A DNA stretch of 64,000 nucleotides from Cephaloticoccus sp. (GTDB lineage: Bacteria > Verrucomicrobiota > Verrucomicrobiia > Opitutales > Opitutaceae). How positions within the stretch are numbered: the first letter of the stretch is position 1; each line of letters opens with the position of its first letter. The translations under genes and the position numbers were made by a program. The stretch is from assembly GCA_030833445.1 (NCBI GenBank), contig JAURHD010000012.1:1-64000 (forward strand), written 5' to 3'. Below, in pieces: positions 39,244 to 49,625 of the stretch. Under the pieces are notes generated by a model. It was not told the origin of the DNA. It made no database searches and worked only from the letters and a program-made list of their open reading frames with translations.

Positions 39244-40725
39244 TTATTTGTAACCGGGCAGGAATTTCTTCTCTGCCTTGAACATCTCCAAGGTCATTTG
39301 CTTGATCTCAGCCGGACTGCAGACCGCGGCAGTCAAAGGATCCAGCATCAAGGCGTAGATGGCCTTTTCGACGGAACGCTCGATACAAGCCTGGGCCCCG
39401 AGATCGAACATCCGCATATTGGAATCGCACAAGCCGGCCATCTGCGCCGGCAGCGCGCCATAACGGGTCGGATTGATGCCGTTGCGATCAATCATGCAGG
39501 CTACTTCCACGCAGCCATCGGCCGGCAGGTTGGTGATCAGTTGGCCGGCACCTTTGATGTTGTTCATCACATTGCCATGAATGCGGAAAGGGGTGTCCTT
39601 TTCCCGCGCCTCAATGATCCAGCTGGCGTATTCCCAACTGCGCGCCCACTCCATCGACTCCTTGCCCGCAATCATCGCCGCCCGCTGCTTGTCCGCATTT
39701 TTGCGCCAGGTCGGCCAGTTGTTCGCGTAAAAACTCGAACCCCCGTCATAACCCTCGCGACTGTATTTCTGCACCAGGTCCTTGCGCTTGCGGTAATACG
39801 GCAAGTATTCGGAGAGGTGGCCGCTCGATTCCGTGATGAAGGCACCGAAATGCAACATCATGTCCTTGCGAACAATATCCTTGTGCCACTCTGCTGATTC
39901 CCATGCGTGATGGTTCAGGCGCTTCGGATTCTTCGGACGTCCGTCCTTGAACGCCTTGGCCAGTTCGGCGGTCGCCTTGCGCTTGAGCAAGGGATACAAG
40001 TCGCGGCCGTTGTGCTGCAATTTGGTGAACCACGCCATGTGGTTGATCCCTGCGCACTCCCAATCCATTTCTTCAATCGGGACGCCGGCGCGAGTGGCCA
40101 GCAACTGACTCGTGCCCTGCACCGAATGGCAGAGTCCGACGATCTGCATCGACGAACTCCGGCCGGCAGCCAGACACATCATGGCCATCGGATTCGTGTA
40201 ATTGAGCACGATCGCTTTCGGGCAAAGCTCTTCCGCATCCTTCAGCACCTGCAGGAAAACCGGAATCGTGCGCATCGATTTGAAAAGTCCGCCCGGCCCG
40301 ATCGTGTCACCGATGCATTGGTCGATACCGTATTTTGCCGGTATGTCATTGTCGAAGCGCACACAGGCCGTGCCACTGACTTCGATACAATTCACGATGT
40401 AGTCAGAACCCGGCAACACCGTGCGGCGGTCGGCCGAACCGATTACGGTCCACTTCGTCTTGCCCAGATTTTGGGCCAGACGGGTGATTAGCTTGGTCAT
40501 CGTAGCGAGCCGTTCGCGGTCGATGTCGACAAGGGCAATGGTGCCTCCTTGATCTCCGGGAATTCTCAGGATGTCGTTCATCAGCCGCGGGGTGAAGGCA
40601 CTGCCCGCCCCGAGCATGGTGATCTTGATCGGCCGCAGGATGGTGCCGGCGAGACCGCGCGCCGCGGCGTCCTTCGTATGGTCGGCATGGCCGATTTGCT
40701 GGGTTTTTGCTTTGGCTGCACTCAT
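39244..40725 (-). CDS. Glycoside hydrolase family 4 (alpha-galactosidase/alpha-glucosidase type)
   Basis: 493 residues. The NAD-binding motif ITMLGAGSAFTPRLMNDILR near the N-terminus and the metal-binding Cys/His of GLCHSVQGTS, with GINHMAWF, are the GH4 hallmarks. These enzymes work by redox-assisted cleavage and need NAD+ and Mn2+. Substrate anomer is unknown. Divergent from an AraC regulator, near xylulokinase. No signal peptide, so it acts in the cytoplasm. Confidence 0.93.
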   Translation of the reverse strand: MSAAKAKTQQIGHADHTKDAAARGLAGTILRPIKITMLGAGSAFTPRLMNDILRIPGDQGGTIALVDIDRERLATMTKLITRLAQNLGKTKWTVIGSADRRTVLPGSDYIVNCIEVSGTACVRFDNDIPAKYGIDQCIGDTIGPGGLFKSMRTIPVFLQVLKDAEELCPKAIVLNYTNPMAMMCLAAGRSSSMQIVGLCHSVQGTSQLLATRAGVPIEEMDWECAGINHMAWFTKLQHNGRDLYPLLKRKATAELAKAFKDGRPKNPKRLNHHAWESAEWHKDIVRKDMMLHFGAFITESSGHLSEYLPYYRKRKDLVQKYSREGYDGGSSFYANNWPTWRKNADKQRAAMIAGKESMEWARSWEYASWIIEAREKDTPFRIHGNVMNNIKGAGQLITNLPADGCVEVACMIDRNGINPTRYGALPAQMAGLCDSNMRMFDLGAQACIERSVEKAIYALMLDPLTAAVCSPAEIKQMTLEMFKAEKKFLPGYK

Positions 40726-40846
40726 GGGATTATTGTGACTGATGGAGGGTCAAGGGTTGGTAACGTCGAGCATACTACATTGAGGACAATGGAGGCACGA
40801 TAGCAAAAGGTTGATTCCAGATGTGCATAATGTGATATCTGGGCCA

Positions 40847-41638
40847 ATGGCCGTGATCGATGTATTTCCCTATGTCCGGGTCGGTGCCGAGGAGGTGCAG
40901 ACTTCCCCGACCTATTGTTTCGAAAATATCAGGCGCGAGGCACCGGCATCGCTGGTAATACAACGCACCTTGGCCGGAGCGGCCTGGTTTCGCAATGCGC
41001 AGGGTGAACGCTTGGTCACCGCCGGACAGGCAATGCTGTTCACGCATGCCGAGCCCACGGCTTACGGTTATCCAGTTGGAGCGACCGAAGCCTACCGTTT
41101 GCGCTTTATTTCTTTTTCAGTCGCGGACATTCAGCCGCTGTTCGATCGCCTGCGCCACGATTTCGGTCCCGTGGTGCGTATGCCCGACAACTCAGAGGCG
41201 ACGGCACTGTTTGATGAAATCATCCAAAGCTACCGCCAACGGCAGTTTCGTGATCGATTGCACGAGGCCGAATTGTTGCACCGACTCTTGATCGCACTTT
41301 ATCGCGAACAAGTGCAGGACACGCGCACCACCGACCCGATTGAATTTGGACATCATTATCTGCGGAATCATTTTCGTTCCCCAGTCAACTTGAAGCACGT
41401 GGCGCAGGTTTGCGCGGTGAGTCGCGAGCATTTTATCCGGCAGTTCACCCGTCGTTACGCCGAGTCCCCCGGCATGTTGCTACGCCGGCTGCGTCTGGAA
41501 CACGCCCGGGCCTTGTTGCTCTCCACGCAGCTCAGCGTCCAGGAAGTCGCCCTTGCCAGTGGTTTCACCAGCAGCAACACCTTTTGCCGGGCCTACCGGG
41601 GCAAGTTCGCACAGACTCCGGGCAGTGCCCGACCGTGA
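40847..41638 (+). CDS. AraC-family transcriptional regulator
   Basis: 263 residues from ATG 40847 (a GTG at 40832 is an alternative). The C-terminal pair of helix-turn-helices is clear (LKHVAQVCAVSREHFIRQFT and VQEVALASGFTSSNTFCRAY). The N-terminal domain should bind a sugar. It is divergent from the GH4 gene with about 120 bp between, so it probably controls that promoter, and perhaps the converging xylB. Confidence 0.9.
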   Translation: MAVIDVFPYVRVGAEEVQTSPTYCFENIRREAPASLVIQRTLAGAAWFRNAQGERLVTAGQAMLFTHAEPTAYGYPVGATEAYRLRFISFSVADIQPLFDRLRHDFGPVVRMPDNSEATALFDEIIQSYRQRQFRDRLHEAELLHRLLIALYREQVQDTRTTDPIEFGHHYLRNHFRSPVNLKHVAQVCAVSREHFIRQFTRRYAESPGMLLRRLRLEHARALLLSTQLSVQEVALASGFTSSNTFCRAYRGKFAQTPGSARP

Positions 41639-41648
41639 GACTTGCGAC

Positions 41649-43163
41649 TCAGTCTGCCAGTTGTCGTTGCACTTTGAAAACCTCACGCAGGCTTTCACTC
41701 AACTGGGTTTGCACGACCTGGAGTTTGCGGTAACGCGCCACGTTCTTTGGGTTGGGTTTGCACCGCGTCGATTCCTTCACCGCGACCACCCCTTCCGTGA
41801 ACCGAGTGATCGGACTATTGGGTTTGGTTTTCCGGGCCAGTGCCCAGGCCGCCTGAATCGCGCCACCCAGGGCCGCACCCTCGTCTTCCACCATCGCCAC
41901 CACCGGCACGCCAAATATATCGGCCATCAGTTGCCGCCAAGCCGGTGATTTAGCCCCGCCGCCGGTCACGCGGATTTCCTTCGCCTTGACCCCGAGCGTC
42001 GCCAGCCGAAGCAATCCGTAATTCATGCCCATGGTGACGCCTTCCATTGCAGCCCGGGCGAGATGCGCAGAGGTCAGGGTCTTCGAATTCATTCCCAATA
42101 ATACGCCCGAACCGTCCGGCACATTGGGGGTGCGTTCACCGGCGAAATAAGGCAGTAGCATCAAGCCATTGGCACCGGCAGGAACGGTATGCACCGCCTC
42201 ATCGAATGCGGCGTGATCCAGACCGAACAAATTCCGCATCTGTTCGGTCACCGTTGTGACATTCATGGTGCACAACAGTGGCAACCAACCGTTGGTTGAA
42301 GAGCAAAACGCGGCTATCTCACCCCGTGGATCGACGACCGGCTTCGTGGCATACGCATAAATGGTTCCACTGGTGCCAAAACTCGCGGTAACCACCCCGG
42401 GTTTCACATTCCCCGTGCCAATGGCGCCCATCATGTTGTCACCCCCACCGGCTGAAACAATTACGTCGGTAGACAGGCCGTATTTTGTGGCGATTGCCTC
42501 CGTCAAGTTGCCGGCGATGCCGTCGGATGAACTCAGTGGCGGCAGCCACTCCATGAGCCGCGAATCAATGGCCTTGATGGCTTCTTTCGACCACTGACGT
42601 TTGCGCACATCTATCAGGGCGGTGCCCGACGCGTCGCCGTGCTCCATGAAGAAATTACCGGTCAGATAAAAATTAAGGTAGTCGTGGGGCAGCAAAACAT
42701 GACGCAGCTTTTTGAAATTGGTGGGTTCATGCCGTTTCAGCCACAGGATCTTCGGGGCGGTAAAGCCCGGCACAAAGGCGACGCCCAGTTTACGCAGCAC
42801 GGCCTTTTCTCCGCCCAACTTTTTGGTGAGAATGGCGCATTCGTCGCTGGTTGAGGTATCACACCAAAGTTTGGCCGGTCGTATCACCTGCCCTTTTGCG
42901 TCGAGCGGCACAAAGCCGTGTTGCTGTCCCGATATTCCGATGCCGCGCACCCCCTTGGCATCGATCTTGGCGACCACAGTCTTGATGACGATATCGAGTG
43001 CGTTGGTCCAATCCGCCGGATGCTGCTCCATATGCCCGGCCGGTAATCCTTCGATCAAGGCGTGGGGCGCCCTCGCCTCCGCGATGACTTTGGAGGATTC
43101 TAAATCGAGCACGACCGCCTTGGTGCTTTGGGTGCCGGAATCAATGCCGATAAATAAACTCAT
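41649..43163 (-). CDS. xylB: Xylulokinase
   Basis: 504 residues. FGGY-kinase blocks: FIGIDSGTQSTKAVVLDLE at the N-terminus, ASFGTSGTIYAY, and RVTGGGAKSPAWRQLMADIFG. It phosphorylates D-xylulose in pentose catabolism. No xylose isomerase is in the window. Converges on the AraC gene 10 bp from its end. Confidence 0.94.
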   Translation of the reverse strand: MSLFIGIDSGTQSTKAVVLDLESSKVIAEARAPHALIEGLPAGHMEQHPADWTNALDIVIKTVVAKIDAKGVRGIGISGQQHGFVPLDAKGQVIRPAKLWCDTSTSDECAILTKKLGGEKAVLRKLGVAFVPGFTAPKILWLKRHEPTNFKKLRHVLLPHDYLNFYLTGNFFMEHGDASGTALIDVRKRQWSKEAIKAIDSRLMEWLPPLSSSDGIAGNLTEAIATKYGLSTDVIVSAGGGDNMMGAIGTGNVKPGVVTASFGTSGTIYAYATKPVVDPRGEIAAFCSSTNGWLPLLCTMNVTTVTEQMRNLFGLDHAAFDEAVHTVPAGANGLMLLPYFAGERTPNVPDGSGVLLGMNSKTLTSAHLARAAMEGVTMGMNYGLLRLATLGVKAKEIRVTGGGAKSPAWRQLMADIFGVPVVAMVEDEGAALGGAIQAAWALARKTKPNSPITRFTEGVVAVKESTRCKPNPKNVARYRKLQVVQTQLSESLREVFKVQRQLAD

Positions 43164-43238
43164 GGGTAAAATGCGGTTTCTACTGCCGCAAGATTGCGGC
43201 CTCGGCGCAAGCCGTAGTTGTGAGCAACCTTCTTGAGC

Positions 43239-43853
43239 TCAAAGTTTCCAAGCCACACCCACCATGAAACCCACGGCATCGATTCCAGGGTTGGGATCAG
43301 TAGCCCCACCGTTCGACATGTGCTGAAACATGATGGCGGCCGTCCAGATACGATCTGGTTTGGGCGAATATTCGATGCCACCCCGCGCGAACCAATTAAG
43401 CGTGAAATCCTGACCCTGCCCGCCGCGGACTCCTTGGGAATCCAATAATCCGAAGCCGCCGCCAGCCCCGCCGAATAGTGACCACTTGTCGGCTGGATTG
43501 CGCCACTCAATTGAAGGAGAAGCCGCCAGTGCCACGTAATGGGATTCGGGGCCCTGTTGCATGAGTGCGCCGAGCAGCGTGAATCGGTGACGCACTGAAA
43601 ACCGTGAGCCGTCACGCAAATCCCACTTCAGAAATTCCCGCGAACGCCAAGAAAGTTGGGTTTGCACCAGACGGTAGGGCCAGGTTGTGCCCGTGCCCAC
43701 TTCCCAAAGAATACCGGATTCGACACTCAGCGCACGTGACATCCACGGATCCTCGGCCACCAGCGGATCCATGGATTCGGTCGCCCGCGCCATTGGTGCC
43801 CATAAAAGCAATCCAAGCAATAGACCGATACCGGGAAGTATTTTTATTAGCAT
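43239..43853 (-). CDS. PagL-like lipid A deacylase / acyloxyacyl hydrolase
   Basis: 204 residues from ATG 43853 with a signal peptide (MLIKILPGIGLLLGLLLWAP). The C-terminal FQHMSNGG with Asn/Ser-Asp context matches the H-x-S-N-G active-site motif of PagL, and the alternating beta strands ending in VAWKL with a terminal hydrophobic residue fit an outer-membrane barrel. It would remove an acyl chain from lipid A. It is 75 bp from xylB and probably transcribed separately or with it. Confidence 0.8.
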   Translation of the reverse strand: MLIKILPGIGLLLGLLLWAPMARATESMDPLVAEDPWMSRALSVESGILWEVGTGTTWPYRLVQTQLSWRSREFLKWDLRDGSRFSVRHRFTLLGALMQQGPESHYVALAASPSIEWRNPADKWSLFGGAGGGFGLLDSQGVRGGQGQDFTLNWFARGGIEYSPKPDRIWTAAIMFQHMSNGGATDPNPGIDAVGFMVGVAWKL

Positions 43854-43984
43854 GGTGGGGTGATCCGACGGCATCGTGGCGCGCAAGTTCCCAGCGTCAA
43901 TGATCGCGGACACTTCACGTGGTGCCATTCTCAGCATGTAAGCCATGCTGCTGGCCAATGTGTTTTCGGTATTTGTGGTCCTGA

Positions 43985-44015
43985 TATCCCGGGATAAGTC
44001 CGTATTACCGGGTAA
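43985..44015. promoter_or_regulatory. Pair of palindromes upstream of isocitrate dehydrogenase
   Basis: A perfect 12-bp palindrome TATCCCGGGATA (43985-43996) is followed by TTACCGGGTAA (44005-44015), with centres about 19.5 bp apart, close to two helical turns. Such spacing suits a dimeric regulator bound on one face. Position, 72 bp before the icd start, suits an operator. No regulator is identified. Confidence 0.4.
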
Positions 44016-46313
<2,298 letters not shown>

Positions 46314-46360
46314 GCACACTCATGGTCGCTGATTCACGTAATCGACATTTAAGGATTCAA

Positions 46361-46386
46361 AGGCGGGACTGCAGTCCCGCCTTTTT
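46361..46386 (+). terminator. Rho-independent terminator after icd
   Basis: Stem AGGCGGGAC / GTCCCGCCT with a TGCA loop (the full 22 bp is self-complementary) followed by five T on the plus strand. Confidence 0.9.
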
Positions 46387-46461
46387 AATGACCGCAAGCC
46401 TTTGAGGAACATCCCCATTATTTGATTCCCCCGGGTGAGGTTCTTCGCCACGAAAGGTGAC

Positions 46462-47646
46462 GTGAGTCCGGACACCGAACCCCTTGAAGCGGCAATCCAC
46501 TCCATTTTTGGGTTCATCGAACGAACGGCCGAACGCACTGACACCGGCATCACCTGGGAAACGATCAATTACAAAAATGAGCCTCATCATTCCATCAGTG
46601 TGTTCAATGGTGTGGGCGGGATCAGTTTCTTCCTCGTCGATTATTACCGTCGTTACGGCAACCCCGTTGCCTTGGAATTGAGTCAGGGGGCCATTGATTG
46701 GTGCACCAATTTACAGGGGGAGCATTTTAAACGTGGATTGCATTTCGGCCAGACTGGGGTCGCGGCAGCCGCCCTGCATCGTGCGGTTGCGTTGCATGAA
46801 CCAACCCCTGAGGTAGCAATCGCGAATGCAAAAGTGATCTTGGCGGGTCCTCCAGGTCCGATCACCGATCTGATTGGTGGGGAGGCCTCCAATGGCTTCT
46901 ATCTACTGAAATTGTGGCAACATACAGGTGACACGACCTACCTGCAGGGTGCGGAACGCTGTGCCATCTGGTTGGAACAGCAATTGGTTCGTGATGAACA
47001 CGGCACCCATTGCCTGATTGATCCTCAAAACAGCATGAATGGATTTCCCGATAAAATTTTCCTCGGGGTTGCGCACGGCGTATCTGGGGTAGCTCATTTT
47101 TTAACTTACTTGGCCGAAGAAACGCACAACGAACGTTGGGCCAACTTGGCCCGGGATATATTCGCCACTGTCACCCGCTATGCCCGTCAAAGTATGGGCG
47201 GCCTCAACTGGCCAAATCGCATCGATACGGAAGAACTCACGCGTTGCCAATGGAGTCACGGAGCCGCCGGGATCGGACTCACGTATTTAAACGCACATCG
47301 CGTATTGGGAGATCCCGAATTTCTGGAGACGGCCATTCAGGCGGCGGAGGCGACTTATGGCTATGGCGACTATCGAAATAACTATACTCAATGCACCGGA
47401 CTTGCCGGAGGTGGTGAATTGTTACTCGAGGTTTACCGCGCCACGGGTGATTCAAAGTGGAAAGACCGGGCGGTGGACTTCGCCCATCAGTGCATCGCCT
47501 ACAGGGAAATGACCCCGGAAGGCGATGCCTGGCCGACTGATGCCAAGGGACTCTATTCTGCGGATTTCGACTATGGAGCTTCGGGAGTCGGTCATTTCCT
47601 CCTGCGTGTGTGCTACGACGGAAAGATACCTATGCCCTTGATGTGA
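46462..47646 (+). CDS. LanC-like protein lacking the usual zinc ligands
   Basis: 394 residues from GTG 46462, which has AAAGG 4 bp upstream; GTG 46435 lacks one. Seven repeats of the LanC alpha/alpha barrel are visible, each ending in a glycine-rich motif (VFNGVGGISF, HFGQTGVAAA, GVAHGVSGVA, WSHGAAGIG, CTGLAGGGE, DYGASGVGHF). LanC enzymes bind zinc through Cys of WCxG and Cys-His of CHG. Here the first is WSHG (Ser265) and the second is CTG (Cys311-Thr312), so only one ligand remains. No lanthipeptide precursor or dehydratase is nearby. It may be a structural or regulatory relative. Confidence 0.75.
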   Translation: MSPDTEPLEAAIHSIFGFIERTAERTDTGITWETINYKNEPHHSISVFNGVGGISFFLVDYYRRYGNPVALELSQGAIDWCTNLQGEHFKRGLHFGQTGVAAAALHRAVALHEPTPEVAIANAKVILAGPPGPITDLIGGEASNGFYLLKLWQHTGDTTYLQGAERCAIWLEQQLVRDEHGTHCLIDPQNSMNGFPDKIFLGVAHGVSGVAHFLTYLAEETHNERWANLARDIFATVTRYARQSMGGLNWPNRIDTEELTRCQWSHGAAGIGLTYLNAHRVLGDPEFLETAIQAAEATYGYGDYRNNYTQCTGLAGGGELLLEVYRATGDSKWKDRAVDFAHQCIAYREMTPEGDAWPTDAKGLYSADFDYGASGVGHFLLRVCYDGKIPMPLM

Positions 47647-47661
47647 AGCTTTTATGGCACG

Positions 47662-48312
47662 TTAACGGGCAGTGTAACTCACCCACGAACGTGGCGCCTC
47701 AAAATGCATTTGCAAATCGCGCGCATAGGGACTGAGCAAACCAGCCATGGATTCCGGTGTAAAATAGGTCTTCACGATTTCATACGTGCCACCCTCCGGC
47801 AGCCGCCTGATCTCAAAGGTGTCACGGCTGTCGAGTTTGCTGTAATATGGATCAGTGTCGTTAGTGCGGCGAATATCATCGCACAATATTATCTTGGCCC
47901 CCGGTTTCAGTCTGGCGTGAAAGGCCACGAAAAATTCCGCCCAGCGGCTCTTGGGTATGTGCGACACCCAGTGCATGGCATACCCGACATCGAATAGTTC
48001 GTCACCCACTTTGCTCAAGCGGTAAGCATCATCCTAAACAAAGCAGACATTGGGTATTCCAGTGGAGATCGCCTCCGCAAGCATCGCCCCGGAAAAGTCC
48101 GTTGCCACTGTCAGTTGGGATAAGGGGGCGACATGCTGCGTCCAATAGCCGGTGCCGCAGGCGACTTCCAGCACCCTGTGTCCTGCGGCGTGGGTGGCGA
48201 GTTCTTGCAGTATTTCGGACAACTGCCCGGTTGGCGCCAGACCCAACCGCTTGGCCATGTGCGGTGCCCGGGCGCTGTAATAGGCGTGCATAGCATCGGT
48301 TGAATGGTCCAT
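47662..48312 (-). pseudogene. Class I SAM-dependent methyltransferase, broken by an in-frame TAG
   Basis: Two pieces in the same frame: an N-terminal part from ATG 48312 with the SAM motif VLEVACGTGYWTQHVA, ending at TAG (48034-48036), and a C-terminal part (DVGYAMHWVSHIPKSRW, ILCDDIRRT) that completes the methyltransferase fold. Only the single stop separates them, after GIPNVCFV and before DDAYRLSK. The original codon was probably Gln (CAG). Either a real nonsense mutation or a sequencing error. Divergent from an unknown gene at 48341. Confidence 0.85.
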
Positions 48313-48340
48313 CGGCATCACGGGTCGGTTGCGGTTCACG

Positions 48341-48721
48341 ATGAAACTAAATCCGGCCGTTCACTCGACACGGTGCAAATATTATTCCTCCTTCATCTCC
48401 GTGAAAGGCCACTTTGTCAGTGAACGGATCAGCCCGGTGGGAAACGACTTCGCTCTGCCACCCGCCATTGGTGAACCCGCCCTGCCCCTGTGTTTTAAAT
48501 GGAGCCAGCAAGTCCGCAAAGTTGAGACCGTGCAGCGGCATTGGAAAGTGATGGAACCCGATCGCACGCATGGCGGCAGTGAACGCTACCTGCGTAGGCA
48601 TTGGTTTGAACTCCAAATGGACGACGGTGCGTCGTGGACCATCTATTTTCAACGACAGCCGGGCTCCGGCCGAACGGCCAAAGCCCGCTGGTGGTTGTAT
48701 TCACTATTACCGAATTTGTAG
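48341..48721 (+). CDS. Small protein of unknown function (DUF6504-like)
   Basis: 126 residues from ATG 48341 (48329 possible). The C-terminal part (WFELQMDDGASWTIYFQRQ) resembles the DUF6504 type in which a short beta domain has a 'VFELxxDDGxxWtLY' edge. No catalytic residues known. The start overlaps that of the broken methyltransferase on the opposite strand. Confidence 0.6.
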   Translation: MKLNPAVHSTRCKYYSSFISVKGHFVSERISPVGNDFALPPAIGEPALPLCFKWSQQVRKVETVQRHWKVMEPDRTHGGSERYLRRHWFELQMDDGASWTIYFQRQPGSGRTAKARWWLYSLLPNL

Positions 48722-48732
48722 CATACTCCTAA

Positions 48733-48780
48733 CCGAGGAAGCATGATGCGGTTTCCCATTGCAGCTGGGTGCTTCCTCGG
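48733..48780. repeat. 11-bp inverted repeat, leader hairpin before a hydrolase gene
   Basis: Arms CCGAGGAAGCA (48733-48743) and TGCTTCCTCGG (48770-48780) are perfectly complementary with a 26-base loop. There is no T run on the plus strand after it. It ends 20 bp before the hydrolase start. It may be an operator, a terminator for the upstream gene or a leader hairpin. Confidence 0.5.
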
Positions 48781-48800
48781 ATTCTTCAGGATCAGCACGC

Positions 48801-49577
48801 ATGAAGCGGATTAAGCTCAATATTCTCGGTGGTGGCAGATTGGATATTTACGGTAAGGCGGACGCACGAAACACTGTGCTCATTATCAGCCGGGAAAGCT
48901 TCAGGCTGGATGATTTGCTCATGCGACGCCTGATCGGGTCTCTATCCAATGAAGACATCAGGGTGATTCATTATGAGGACCAGGCTGCGCTAACCACACG
49001 TCTGATTGATCGAAACTATTTCCGGCAACAATCGCAGCGGATTCGCCAGATATTGAAGGCCTTGCATCTGCTGATATTTCCCACGCACTGGCGCCACTTC
49101 TCTTCTGCTTATCGCCGGAGAATGCGTTCCATCAATTTCCGGGTCATGGCTCTGCAGGAATTGATCCAATTTCTTGGATCTGCGAACAACATAACCTTGA
49201 TTGGGCGCTCGGCCGGGGCGCGGGTCGCGACTTTGGCCGCCGATCTCACCGGAGTGCGCAACGTCATTTGTTTGGGCTATCCCTTCAAACACCCCAAGGA
49301 ATCTGCCGATCCGGCCCGTTATACCCACCTCGCCGGGCTTGCCACTCCGTGCCTCATTTTGCAGGGCACCCGGGATTCCTATGGAGACTCCGATGCAGTT
49401 CCACACTATACTCTATCGCCGTCCGTCCGCATCAATTGGGTGAATACAGACCATAGTTTCAATGTGCCTGATGTTGAGTGGCCGACGGTCATTAAGCAAA
49501 TCACCCGCTTCGCATTGGATGCCCGAATCTTGACTCCAGAACCAGCAGCCGCACCGACCGTGGCGATTCCAGTCTAA
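48801..49577 (+). CDS. Alpha/beta hydrolase-fold protein (KANL3/Tex30-like)
   Basis: 258 residues from ATG 48801 (MKRIKLNILGGGRLDIYG). The nucleophile elbow is GRSAGAR (GxSxG), the acid is in QGTRDSYGD and the His in NTDHSFNVPD, and the region GYPFKHPKE precedes the Asp. This is the KANL3/Tex30 alpha/beta hydrolase group. Substrate unknown. 48 bp before an oligopeptide-binding lipoprotein. Confidence 0.82.
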   Translation: MKRIKLNILGGGRLDIYGKADARNTVLIISRESFRLDDLLMRRLIGSLSNEDIRVIHYEDQAALTTRLIDRNYFRQQSQRIRQILKALHLLIFPTHWRHFSSAYRRRMRSINFRVMALQELIQFLGSANNITLIGRSAGARVATLAADLTGVRNVICLGYPFKHPKESADPARYTHLAGLATPCLILQGTRDSYGDSDAVPHYTLSPSVRINWVNTDHSFNVPDVEWPTVIKQITRFALDARILTPEPAAAPTVAIPV

Positions 49578-49625
49578 TTTGGGTCCACGATTTACACCTC
49601 CACGGTTTCCTGTCCACATGGAATC

